The notes under the pieces were generated by a model. The model was not told the DNA's origin. It ran no database searches and worked only from the letters and a program-made list of their open reading frames with translations. Made by a program: the position numbers and the translations under genes. 36,648 nucleotides of DNA from Pelargonium x hortorum (taxonomy: Eukaryota > Streptophyta > Magnoliopsida > Geraniales > Geraniaceae): assembly GCA_036897525.1 (NCBI GenBank), contig JAYMTJ010000087.1:1-36648 (forward strand), in the 5' to 3' direction. Below, piece after piece: positions 1 through 11,015 of the stretch. Position 1 is the stretch's first letter. Each line of letters begins with the position of its first letter.

Positions 1-53
1 TTGGAGGAAGAGAGTTAATGGCAGTCGATAGAAGGTGAAAGCCAGTGAGAGTA

Positions 54-1680
54 AATGCGAGTGCTGCTATGAAGGAGTCTAGTTTCATTGTTTATACTCT
101 ATTAGTTAGGAAGAAAGATATAATAAGAAAGAGTAAAGACAAGGCTTACGTCTTCCTAATGGCAAAAGAAAGTGTAGCTAGTATGATTGTTAGCCGTCTC
201 TCTATGCAGGTCAAGGGTAGGTGTTGCACAGTTCGAGCAAGAGTAGGATCCAAAGTCGATAGCTAATGAAAGAAGGAGTAAGTAAGCCTGCCAAATACTC
301 GTTGATAGAAGCCCTTGTAAGTGCTGCTAATCCGTGATAGTTGAATGCGAGTGTAGCTAGCAATGGCAGTCGCTGTCAATAGCTAGTACTGTAACGAGCC
401 AAGGAGAGTGGAGATGGCGCAAAGAAGTAGGCAACATATGTCAGTTGACCTTCGGAAACATAGTATGAATTCCGTCACTCATTAACAAGCTGTGATGTCA
501 TAGCTGTGGAATACAAGAAAGTGATGGACATGCTGTGTAATCCCTTGTCAGCTGTGGACTAGTGTAGTTGGAAGGTAGACGGATGATATACTCAACCTCC
601 GGATACTGAGTATACTCATAACGCCTGTATTGAAAGTGTCCTCAATCAAGCTAGGAATGGTACTGAGCTGTGCTGTATTGACTTAGTATGAAACCTCTAG
701 TTGTTAGATGTTGGGAGGACAGTTGTGATAGGCTAGTGGAGTTGATAGAAGTGTTAGGAGTTGCTGTCAAAGAAGGCAGCACAGATTGCTCGTTTAGTAC
801 ACTAGTTCTGAACGACCTCAATCGATAGCTAGTGTAGCGTTAGTATGAAGGTAGACGGTAGATATAATAAGAAACTGTAAGGTAATTTATTTCATAACCT
901 AATCCCTCAAACAAAGGCTAGTAATCCCTTGAAAGCGGTGTAATACAGAGGGTTATGAATCTAAGCTATGAATGTACTAGCTGTGAAATCAGTGTACTCT
1001 ATTAGGAAGATAGAATATCATTCCCCTTACCTTAGGAGACCCAATATCAAGCCTAATCCCTAACAGTGCTATCTATGCGGTGTATAGAACTTCCTACTTG
1101 TGTTGTTGCTAAGTAGAGCAAAGTGTATTAGTTCCAATTAGTAAGAGAGCCTTTCTAGACTAGACAACCAGTTTTATCATTACGACTTTCTAATCCCTCT
1201 AGAAAGTGTGGTTTGTTAGGAATAGATAATATATCAACCGTAGGTAAGCTTGCTTCCATATACCTAACGAAGAGAAAGAAGGTTATAGCTCTAAAGCGGG
1301 ATAGAGATTCCTGTTATAGATGTAAGAGTTTAAGACATAACATTAACGCATTATTATTAAGAGAAAGTCTTAGAGTACAGTTTAGGTGTTAAGGGAGAAC
1401 GGAAACAACAACCTTATTCCTAATCCATCTACTTGTAAGTCGGCTCTGTACTATGCTGTCGATGCTGCTAGGGAAGTCCTATTCCTCAGTAGCTTGTTGG
1501 GAAAGCCAGCCTACTCCATTCAATTCGGTCAAGATGGACATGCTCTAGCAGGCGAAAGGAAACAATTCCTAGCGGCTAATGGAATACCTGCCTTCGCTAG
1601 CCAACCATTAATGAGCTGCAGTCGAATGCCAAGTTGCTTGTTAGCCGGCTGAGAGAAGGTGAATGCAAGTGCTGCTAATG
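54..1680 (+). repeat. Three diverged copies of an AATGCRAGTG word repeat
   Basis: Copies lie at 54-69 (AATGCGAGTGCTGCTA), 344-360 (AATGCGAGTGTAGCTAG) and 1662-1680 (AATGCAAGTGCTGCTAATG). The words before them also partly match: GAAGGTGAA before the first and third, and TAGTTGAATG before the second. The copies are in direct orientation. They are too short and too diverged to call a mobile element; duplication by slippage or short-repeat recombination, followed by drift, would explain them. Confidence 0.5.
571..858 (+). repeat. Direct repeat pair GAAGGTAGACGG
   Basis: An exact 12-base word occurs at 571-582 and 847-858. It is followed by similar bases (ATGATATA in the first, TAGATATAATAA in the second). 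This is one of several short direct repeats that make up the left-hand domain. Confidence 0.5.
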
Positions 1681-2504
1681 AAAGAAGGTGCTTGGGAAGA
1701 AGGTAATGTATCAGCTTTGCTGTCGAAGGAAGGACACTCTCTCCAGCAGTTCAAAGCGAGCCAAAGCTATGAGAGGCTTAAAAGTTATAGCAGGTACTGC
1801 CAAGTACTCTTTGCCGGTAAAGGTGTTAAAGAAAAGAATTGTTCTAATTGACATTGCCGGTAATGGAGGAGAACTGATTGACAGAGAAGATAAACTGTTA
1901 AGAGCTCACCTTTAAATAAAAAGAATTTTAGTTAGGAGTTTCATTAACAATCCTAGCGATACCATCACTTTAGTATATAAGAGTATAAGAGAGTAAAGTT
2001 CCTTGAATTAGAGAGTTCCTTTAGTTTGTAGGTTCCTTAGACTGGGTAAGGGAAATAGAGTTCTGATGAGAGTGTTCTGACTTTTCAAACAAAGGAGATT
2101 TGACTTATTATAGATCGAAGGAATCGGGATTTTCAAGTGAGGGAATTGCTATTGACTTGGCACAGCATCTTAAGGCGGGTGTGTACTAAGATGATAGAGT
2201 ACAGATGAGAGGGTTCCATCCCTCATTAGCAAAGAGATAAAGCTAGCTTAGGTCTGCTTGCTATCAAGAGTCAAGGGTTAGCAGCAGCTAGTTATTATAG
2301 GTTCGACTGGTTGACAAGGACCTGCTTCTAAGGTTAGCAGACAAGAATCTATTTCAATTGAGAGGCTTCCTTAGCGGTTTAGGGAAGAGTTGCTATTAGG
2401 ACTTTCATTTAGTATTGACTTTTCAAGACAGGGAATTCCTTCAACAATGGTTGACATTATCTTCCTACCTTTACCGACAGGGCTTTCATTGACAGGCTTT
2501 CAAG

Positions 2505-2528
2505 AGGGTGCAAAGTGCCACCCTTTTT
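2505..2528 (+). terminator. Terminator-like hairpin with T run
   Basis: AGGGTGCAAAGTGCCACCCT folds into a stem (AGGGT with ACCCT, a bulged C, then GCA with TGC, loop AAG) followed directly by TTTTT. In bacteria this would be a classic rho-independent terminator. Plant mitochondria mostly use such stems as RNA-end stabilisers, so the role is uncertain. Its position at the join between the word-repeat domain and the A+T-rich domain is notable. No gene is visible upstream for it to terminate. Confidence 0.4.
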
Positions 2529-2529
2529 A

Positions 2530-5500
2530 CTTGAGCTCTATCTATTCTTTACTATAAATCCAGAACAAAAAAACAAGGAGGATAACTTCTAGTTTTGTAA
2601 AGAAGCTGTGTAAGACATTAAAAATAGATTATGAATTTGTATCAATAATTGTAGTTTTTTGTATTGCATATTAGACGGACCCTTTATTATATAATCTGTA
2701 ACCCACAAGAGAGTCCCTTAACAAGATATAAAACCCGAACCAAATTTTTTTAATAAAAAGGTATACTTACGCATTTACTTTTACTCTCTACTCTTAGTGA
2801 ATATAATTATTATTTATTTGGTTTGAAAGCAAAAAGGAGTTTTAGTTGATTACGTGCATAACTTTTTTTTTCTTAGAATAAGAGCAATAACGAAATCTCT
2901 TATATTATAGCTTATAGTTAGTAAATAATGGACAATATCAAGTAGTAAAAGAAACGTTTACACTCCCCCTGGAGGAAACCTTTTCCCATACTCTATAAGA
3001 GACCCGTGGGTCGAGTCATTCTGGAGCTTCTAATAGATGAAATTCTGGGTTCTGCCTTAACCTTAAGAAAGTCAAAGGTTTTCATTCCGAGAACCGGATA
3101 AGGCTGGTAATTTTCTTTTATAGGGAGCCCTTCTAAAGTGTCAAGTTAGTTTGTGTTATTGGAATTTGATATGGTACGCAAGCTATTGGGAGAAGGCTAG
3201 AAATTTCTATACCTTATTTTGTGCTTTAAACCCCGTTGTTAGCTTAGTAAATTAAGGCTAAGGTTCCTTAAGAATATATAAGAGTAAATAACACGGATTA
3301 GATAGACATTTCCATTCCCAGCAGACTTTTGCTCATTATACAAGACAAGCACTCGATCATAATGTTATTAATTTTCGATATATGTGTATCGCTGTCCCGT
3401 ACTAGAGAAAGAATAAAGTTCCTTATATCTTTTGACCCGAAAGGGAGCCTTTAAATGATTTCATTCCCCAGTCAAAAACCGTATCTTGTAAAAAGGACTC
3501 TTAACGGGAAAATATCTAAATAAGCAATACATCGATTCATTACGTCCATCATTATAAAAGAGAAATTTTGTATCTAACTTCTAAGTTGTGACCTACCTAT
3601 TTGAGGAAACTTGTGCTTTTAATAGTGCTATTACTACATTTTAATTAAACTAAAGTGAAAGATCCTTGTTACGGAAATCTGAAATAGAGCCTCCGCCCTA
3701 AAAAAAGTAATATACCTAAGTTCTTTCTCAAAATAAAGACTCTAATGGACGCATGCTTCAAGTGTCTATACTATACACAAGAGTTCTAGTTAATTTTAAT
3801 TATAGGGATCCCAATACAAAATGTTCTTACCAAAATCTTTTCTTACAAGTATCCGCTACGTAGTTTAGAAGTTAGTGATGAATTTTTTTCCATTTCCAAC
3901 CTATTCGATTTATTGAGAGTACTCCATCAAACAGCTAAAGGGCTTTCCTACTTAAATTACTACAATAAATTAGAAAAAAAGAAAAGTACTTGTACAAGCT
4001 CTCTTGTTAAAGGGATTCTTAAGCACTTATTTTCTCTGGAAATTCCTTATCTAATCTAATTAGCCCCAAAATCTCGCCTTTCTATTCTTTAGAGCCTACT
4101 TCAGCAAGAGCGAATACTTGGCTTATAACAACCCTTAACCCGCGGGGTACCTTAGAATTCCTATAGGTGTAAACTGACAGGGAAATAAATAGCCCCTTTT
4201 AAGACTTCACAGCTTTAATCTGAGTAGGATACCCTATAATTCTTTCTTTTCTTTTTGATAGAAGAAACAAAAAAATACAGAAAAAAAGAGCAAGTGCCGC
4301 GGAGAATAGAAGAAGTTGAACCATGTACCAAAAAGAGGACAATTACTTTAGGCGGAAACCTAACTTCATTGGGTTTTTCTACGACAAAGTGTTGCAAATT
4401 CAAGGCTTAATTGTTGTATAAGGTAACTATAAAGTATCCCTGCTTTATTAAAAAAGAGTCCGGATGACTAAGCAAAGAAGGGCGATCTAAATCTTGTGTA
4501 GTAAGAATTCCCTGCACTATAACTGTTTATGAAAAGTTCTATTAACCTCGATCTTTGACTCACATAAAGTGAGGACCTCACCAATACCCGGAGTCGCAAA
4601 TAATAAAAGAAGTTGGCAGGATTCCAGACTTAGAAAAGCACACCATTTAGCTCCTTTGTAGGGAATGCTGGGTAAATAAAAAACACAGTTGAAGTATTGT
4701 ACTAGACTTTAGGGTGTATAGCTCTCAACAAGAGAAAGCCCCTATTTTCTAATTTATCTAATTTATAGGCTGGGGTTCCTGATAGGGCTGCTTTATTAAG
4801 GGTTATCCTGGCAAAATCCTTTGCTATTGGAGTGGGTAAGAGTAACACAAACCAAGGTACAGAGACTAATAAGAAGATGATACTGGTACAAAGTCTTCCC
4901 GCTGTAAATAAAAAAGAAATATCACGAAAAGTACTTAAGAATTCATAAGGACTATAGAACAAGAAACTCTTGAAAGCAAGTATATAGCCACTTAAAGACT
5001 TATAAATAGTAGAGCCTAACTACTTTCTTTTTATTTAAAGTAGAAACATAAGTTAGGTCTTCCTTTGTTTCTATTTCAAAGGCTATCAAATTCAGTAAAT
5101 AAGACAGAGACACTATATCCTATTACCTTTTCCTTTTATCTTTCCTAGGGTAGGGAGTCCTCCTTTCTGGGCTTTGGGGCACAAAAAGTAGACACCTAGT
5201 AGATCCCCGAAATCTGGATTGGCTAACAAAGGCAAGATATCTTGCTCAAGAAAGCAAGGAAAGATTTAACAATCCTGAAAAGAACCCAGACTTCTATTTA
5301 TATCCCAAGCAAGCTTGCCTTAATTAGATGCTTACCTTGCATACTTTGTTACTCGTATTGACCAATAAATATTTCATTTCGATATTCTTAATTCCTTTAT
5401 GGGTTCTTATAAGTTCTAGTCCCCTCTTTTGTTGATAAATACAATTTTTATACTTAAATAAGAATCTTTTAGTATTATTCTTATTCCCAAGGTATGCAGC

Positions 5501-6744
5501 AAAGGCAATCGTACAATTATATTGTCAATTTAAGATAATAGGAATGGCTTTATATACATACTGTATGTGGGAAATGCAACCGGAACCTTTGGCTCTAGCG
5601 TTAGCTAATCTTCTTTAAATACCTCAATAAGTGGCTCGTTTTGGGATATGAGCTGGAGTAACTGCTGGCTGATTTAGAAGCTTCCTCAGAGATTTTTTGA
5701 ATTCCTATTCTGCCTTACGCAAAAGTCTTTTCAGGCCGGTTTGCTTAGCAGCTTTATTGCTATTCCGTAAGGGTTAACAAAGTTTCTACTACACAACCTA
5801 GTCCATTATCTGTAAAGCATTCTGAATTTTATTAAAACCTTAGATTTGTTCCAGAATTACTCAATCGTTTATCAACAACTGTAAATATCTTTCTTTCTGA
5901 TCACTTAATATAATATATAATTAGTTAACAATTATCGTATTTTTCTAAAGGAATTAATTAGAAAACCTAGATTCGGTACTACCCAAAACAATAAAAGCAT
6001 TTTTGTTTGAAAAGATAAAGTAAAGTGTCTTTTCTTCGTCGAATAACGGATTTCTCTTTACTTGTTAGAAAGACCTTTTCAAGCTACTCGTATAAGATAT
6101 AACTAATAAATGATACTTTATGTATGAGGACACTCTATAATAATATCTATTAAGTGTTCATTCCTATATACTACAAGACAGACTCAAACTTTCATGCTAT
6201 CAAACCAACACCTCGGATATACCTCCTAACCTGGTGTGCACATCTCCCTATTAACCTCTTGTTAATATACTCTGGTAAAAAGAAGGAGGATCTCTTCGTT
6301 ACTCTACTACTACTACTTATTTTCTTATGATTATAAGTTTTTGTCAAACTACTGCGTTGTAACCTCAGGTTTATAGCTGGATATAAAGAGGAAGATCTAT
6401 TTTTGTATATTTTGCACTAAAGAACTGGCTTCTAGCTATCTTGTATTAGGGTACGGAAATGCTTTAATACAAAACCTTATAAGAATGTACTTTTCATATG
6501 AAATCCTCTACTTATAATAGTCAGAAATAGTAAAATAAACTTATTAAGTATGAGTCTCAAAATGGTAAATCGAAAAATTGATCTTCTAGCAATGTAGCTG
6601 TATGGATTGCTAAATAACGTTTTCCATTAAAGGGAGTATTCTTGAACTTCTTTTCTTATTCAAAAAAAGGAGCTTTCCTAGATATAGCTAAACTTGAAAC
6701 AGGGATAAAACCTTTAAAAGGTCTATACAGAAGAATAAGATACC
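2530..6744. other. A+T-rich intergenic DNA with G+C palindromes
   Basis: I see no gene here. Stops are dense in all frames; the longest frame (4702-4962, minus strand, 86 codons) has hydrophobic stretches but no family I recognise. The stretch holds many small G+C islands, including AGGGAGCCCT at 3122-3131, AAAGGGAGCCTTT at 3440-3452, GGGATCCC at 3805-3812 and GACCCGTGGGTC at 3001-3012. An A-tract member (TTATTAAAAAAGAGTCC) lies at 4445-4461. Confidence 0.6.
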
Positions 6745-6785
6745 GCTTTTATGAATAACACGGGTTCGAGTCCCGTTAATAAAGA
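6745..6785 (+). pseudogene. tRNA-Glu-like 3' relic
   Basis: A perfect T arm, ACGGG-TTCGAGT-CCCGT, lies at 6760-6776 with a standard seven-base loop. The stretch before it (CTTTTATGAATAACACGGG) resembles the anticodon-to-T-arm part of plant mitochondrial tRNA-Glu(UUC), which has CTTTTCATG and GACACGGGTTCGATTCCCGT there. No matching anticodon stem, D arm or pairing acceptor can be built around it, so I read it as a decayed 3' half. The Glu assignment is tentative; tRNA-Asp is an alternative source. Confidence 0.4.
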
Positions 6786-7574
6786 AAGATAAGGGGCTGG
6801 ATAGAATACCTTTTCCTATAAAATGAAATTCCTACCTGCTACAACAGTTTTAAAGTTATACTATACTGTGACGAAAAGAGTATTTCCTAAAATATTACCA
6901 CAAATGCTTAAATAAATATTCTGAGGTTTTTTATAGAGTAGTCACCAACTATCCTTCGAGATCTACCTAAGTCTGATTGATATAATTAAAGAAACAAGTT
7001 GTATTTGCCTTTATTTGAGCTTTAAGGCGCTTTTAACAGGATCTCCTTTAGGATTGTACATTTTCGCTTTTTACGTCGTTTTTCATAAGTTTTCTCTTTT
7101 ACTGATTTCCTTTCCAGGCTGACTCTATATTATCAATTATTATATCACAATTATGAGTATTATTGGTATTTTATTGGATTTCTGCTTAAGGAAACAAAAG
7201 GCGAGGGGTCTTCTAGATGGATATCTCGCAATGACCTATAGTATAGGCTTTCGTTTAAAAATTATATGAGGAAAAAGGTCCCTTATACTACTCAAATTGG
7301 TTTTTTCGAAGCCTACTCTTAAGGATTTTTATAGCTATCATAACTATCCTTGTTGACTTGGAGATTTAAACTCTTACTTTGTTCTTGCTACTATACTTAT
7401 ATAGTATAGAAGAGGCTCCCTTAACTAAGTAAAGCAAATTTCCTTAGTTATTTTATTAGACTCAGGAGTTAAGAATAACAACAATACAAGTTTTTCTCTA
7501 AAATACACCCTAACCGCATGCATATCCTATATCACAAAGGATACCATTATTCTTATCCTATATACCTTTTATAA

Positions 7575-7765
7575 GTTCTATCTAATAAGAAGTACAATAA
7601 AAGAGAGGGAATGCCTAGAAGCTGCAAGGGGCTAGAGGTAATACAAGGGCTTATAGGAATAAGATAGAGATAGAGATTACAGGTATAGCTCCTAAGAAAG
7701 TGATAGGTATTAAGACTGAGAAAGCGGGGCTACAAAGGAGTGTAATTCGAGTTTTTTCCTATTTA
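7575..7765 (+). repeat. Purine-rich word patch
   Basis: The + strand is rich in A and G with frequent TATAG and TAAGAAAG words. It holds TAGCTCCTAAGA at 7686-7697, found again exactly at 28446-28457, and a 19-base word at 7619-7637 that matches 10376-10394 at 16 positions. The patch has no frame of note in either strand. It shares style with the left-hand domain (compare GGTTATAGCTCTAAAG near 1282), so it may be a displaced and decayed piece of the same material. Confidence 0.4.
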
Positions 7766-10394
7766 TATAAGTCTTTTCCGTAGGTCTTAGCCTAGTTAAA
7801 AAGTATAGCTAAGGGGATTCTATTCGGGATTCCGTGCCAGTTTAATAGGTTTTTTACAAGTTATCTAAGAGGAGTCACTACATATTTAGGGAGCAAGTCA
7901 GAGGGGGAATTCAAAAAAGGGATAAACCTGTAAGGAATAGAAAAGAAAGGGAAGAAAGTACTCATTTTGTTTTTGATTCAAAGTGAGGGATGCTTGCTTG
8001 CTGCAAAATGAACAAGAGAAAGATTGCCTTAATAGAGCTCACTTCCTTTTCGATCCATTTCAGTCCAGTATAGCGAGAAAAGTCCTCCAGTTTGCCTAGG
8101 GAAGCTTGATCCTAATTTCATAAAAAGGAGTCCCGTATAACTGTGAAAGTAAGAAAATTCTTGACTTTTTGCATGACCCTCTATAGGGGAAAGACGTTTG
8201 AGGACAAAAAACACGGGAAAACAAAACACTAAACAGTAGAGTAACTCTTTTCAGTGTGTTTACCTTGGTCTGTATGAGTTGTTTTAGATGTATTACAGTT
8301 GTTAAGGTTATTACCTCTTATTCTTTGGAGCTATTGGTACAGAGAGCATACAACCCTTATCTAGTAGGAAAGAATGAGTCTACCTGACTGTAGCGGAGCG
8401 AAAGGTCATGCTATATAGTAGTTATAAGTATACCTATTTACCTTATAGCCAACATCTACGTCTTACTCTTCATACGCCTATTCTTAATATCTATCCCACT
8501 TCTTGTAATCCTTACTTTTTTTTTATTATCTTACTTGTTTCTTACGCTTTTTATGCCTTATACTTTATTATCCGCTTTCTGTAGCCTTGCTAGCCTTCTT
8601 ATATCCTTTATCCCTAACCTTCTTTAGATAGGAGTCCTCCTCTTGTTAGCTAGAACTGTTGTATTCTTTCTATTAGCTATCCTATAGGTCTTGTATACCT
8701 TGTATTAGGAATTCTTTTAAGGATAACACCGCTTAGTTCGTTTTGGTACTTATAAAATTGCGTAGAGAAATTAAGCACCCTTGTCTTATACTTTATTATA
8801 CTTATAAATTAATTATACGCATACGCGAGAGAGAGTTGCAAACAGGGGAATGAAAAATGACTTAGATAAAGATAAAAGTTATCTGTTACTCAAATCTATC
8901 AATTCTAGAAGTAAGATACTAAGTGAATATAGTATAAAAAGCTCCTGTATTAATCGACTGATTTTTCAAGTTAAAATGGGTAAAGAATTCCCCCTAAGTC
9001 TCATGAGTTCAAATCCGCAAGTCTTAGAGTTTGACTAGTGTGGTATAAGTTCCTTTTTGAAACATTTAGATTGAAACAGAAATTAGGATACTCTTTTGAT
9101 CGAAGCATTTCCAGAGTGACGGAATCGCTGTTACCCGTTGTCTCTGCTTAGTGATGCCTCTTTTTTATAGGCTAAAGGCTAAGGGCTCTTCTAAGGAGAC
9201 TCTAAAACCCTTTTAAAGAGAACCTTTGTTTTATTTTAGTTAAGCGATTATACTTTGAAAAGGGCCTCTGAATACGATTTGAACCCTTTAATTCTAATTA
9301 TTTATAGCGTTGATTAATCAGATGAGAAATAAACATGTACCTTATATATTTTATTTTAAGGAGAATCTATACCAACAATCTACTCTATATTAAGTTATTA
9401 CTCTTCTAGCCTACCATATATACCTTGAAAAGCTTAACCGGGCACGAACTACCTTCCATTTTGAAACTTTCATGAGTTTCTAAGTACATCTCTTAAACAA
9501 GTGTAAGCTAAGCCGAATTTTGTAATACAAAAGTAGACAATAACTTACAAAAACTCGAAAAGTAATAGATAACTTCAAGGAGTTGCTCATATACCTCTTA
9601 TATTCTACTACCACAGCAAAAGCAGTACTTTCCTAGGCTTGGTCTAGAGGCCATGAGGATGGATCTAATCGTAAGCTGTCTAACTGTCCTAAAGGAGGGT
9701 TTCCGAAAGGAAAGTGTAGAGAGCAAGTCTAAGGAAAGACTGCTTAGGAATAAAGTAATAAAAGCCTAAAAAACCGGGGGTTTCTTAACTAAAAGTACTG
9801 AAGGCAGGCATCCAAAAGGGGTTCCCTTTTAGGAAGTTTAGTTTAATAATAGAACTTATAAGAAATCAAACAAAATGTAGAAAAATAGACGTTAAAAGCC
9901 CTAGGTATACAACACCTTACGAAGTAGACTAACTTGCGTTTTAGGGCACGGAAAAGGTTCTAAAAAGAGGTTCTGGTACTCTTGTAATTAATAGAGTTTT
10001 GCTATCTTGAGTGGAAAGTCTTTCTAAGGTATAAGAATCTTTATTATTCTCGAATTTTTAAGTTTTAGTTAAAGCATTTGGGAGTCTAAATAACAGAAGC
10101 TAAAAAACGGATTTTCCTGTAAATGAAGTCAAGTGAAAGCCTGTTTTTCCTGTTGTTGGGGTAAACTAAGTGCTATTGTGTTCCTTTGTTTCCGGGTTTC
10201 TATAGCAGTTAGCAAGAGTAAGCGGGTAGATTAAAGTCTTTTAGCTAGTTCATTTTATCCAGTTAAAAGGAATTTGACTAATAAGTCAGTCTACTATTAG
10301 AAGAGTTTCCAAGTCAAATGTAAAGAAACCCGAGTATAGGTTATAGCTCTGAAGAAGATGGTTACGAGAATAAGAAAGCTGCAAAGGCTTAGAG
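7619..10394 (+). repeat. Diverged direct repeat, 19 bases, two copies
   Basis: Copies are AAGCTGCAAGGGGCTAGAG at 7619-7637 and AAGCTGCAAAGGCTTAGAG at 10376-10394, alike at 16 of 19 positions. Both sit inside purine-rich word patches. The coordinates bracket the pair; the DNA between is not part of it. Confidence 0.4.
8400..8725 (-). repeat. Pyrimidine-rich word patch
   Basis: The + strand is dominated by C and T words such as CTTAC, CTTATA and CTATCC. Read on the minus strand it looks like the purine-rich patches (TATAAGAAGGCTAGCAAGG, AAGTATAAGGC). It includes one of the perfect G+C clusters, AGGAGTCCT at 8630-8638. Stops interrupt all frames. I treat it as the same class of word-built DNA in the opposite orientation. 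Confidence 0.35.
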
Positions 10395-10500
10395 AGTTTT
10401 AGGTGTTAAGATTGTGAGATCTGGGTATGAAACAAGTCAATAAAAGAGGTATGAAGATTAAGAAAGCTAGAGAAAAATAAGAAAAGCCTATAAGGTATGG
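10330..10500 (+). repeat. Purine-rich word patch
   Basis: The words GGTTATAGCTCTGAAGAAG, AAGCTGCAAAGG, TTAAGATT and AAGAAAGC give this patch a strong purine bias on the + strand. It resembles 7575-7765 and the stretch near 1265-1320. I see no frame of useful length and no structural RNA fold. Confidence 0.35.
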
Positions 10501-10950
10501 ATGTATTATATAGGATACTACTTGCACTTCCCTTCCTTCGTTATACTGCATTGGGAACAGTAACCCTATCCAATCTCTATAAAGCTCTACCCTCTTTAAA
10601 CGATAAGCACAAAGAAGGAATGGATACTTTTCAAGTAATACAATAACTGCATATTAAGGGGACTTGAACCTACTATTTCTTTACTTAGGAATCCTTTTCG
10701 GGTTAGCCTCTTCTATTCTATAGGTTTTCAAGTTATCCGGGACTAAGGAATTAGAAAAGCTGAAAGCCCAGAGGAGTCTTCTTTCTTATTTGTGTCTCTG
10801 TGTTCTATTCTAATATAAATAAAGGCACTTAGGACTAAAAAGAAACAAAGAGCGTTGCTTTTTACAAGGAGGTATTTACAGGAAAATAAGTATACTAACT
10901 ATAAAGGAAATGGGTCGAGAGGCATTTCTAATTCAAGTAAGAAAAGGTTT

Positions 10951-11015
10951 CAACTAATGGGAATAGAACCCATGCAGCTAGTATATTCTGTACTCTGCAT
11001 CTTTACAGTTGCTGT
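10951..11015 (-). pseudogene. tRNA-like relic with T arm and possible long variable arm
   Basis: On the minus strand ATGGG-TTCTATT-CCCAT (10957-10973) makes a perfect five-pair T arm. Just 5' of it AGTA-CAGAATA-TACT could be a variable arm, and further 5' ACTGTAAAG resembles the tRNA-Tyr anticodon loop, though its stem pairs poorly. No acceptor stem is seen. A decayed class II tRNA (Tyr, Ser or Leu type) fits best; chance pairing is also possible. Confidence 0.25.

Larger units (their letters stand above)
1..2500. other. Non-coding domain built from short recurring words
   Basis: This stretch is visibly richer in G+C than the rest of the window and has a different vocabulary. Words recur with small changes: AATGCRAGTG (54, 344, 1662), GTGCTGCTA (61, 321, 1669), AGTGTAGCTAG (171, 350), GAAGGTAGACGG (571, 847), GCTAATGAAAGAAGG (262, 1674), and TAATCCC followed by T or A (538, 913, 1051, 1193). 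Spacing is irregular, so it is not a simple tandem array. Open frames here (45-266, 1386-1652, 1663-1851) are short; the 1386 frame opens with GTG, not ATG, and none resembles a known protein. I read it as decayed repeat-derived intergenic DNA. The palindromic G+C islands typical of the rest of the window are scarce here. Confidence 0.6.
6786..10950. other. Intergenic DNA with strand-biased patches
   Basis: No gene is visible. Beside A+T-rich filler and G+C palindromes there are two unusual patches: a purine-rich one at about 7575-7765 and a pyrimidine-rich one at about 8400-8725. A third purine-rich patch lies at 10330-10500. The frame at 8029-8229 (minus strand, 66 codons) matches nothing I know. 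Homopolymer T runs occur near 8517. Confidence 0.55.

Noticed and set aside
1386-1652. 88-codon frame in the word-repeat domain
   Set aside because: It opens with GTG and lies in repeat-like DNA; Ala- and Ser-rich translation reflects the recurring words.
4702-4962. 86-codon minus-strand frame with hydrophobic stretches
   Set aside because: The hydrophobicity follows from T-rich codons; no family features are visible.
9265-9295. Minus-strand GGGTTCAAATC like a T arm
   Set aside because: The 3' stem side does not pair; no tRNA context.
10655-10675. Minus-strand GGTTCAAGTCCCC like a T arm
   Set aside because: The stem pairs poorly and no anticodon or acceptor arm is found.
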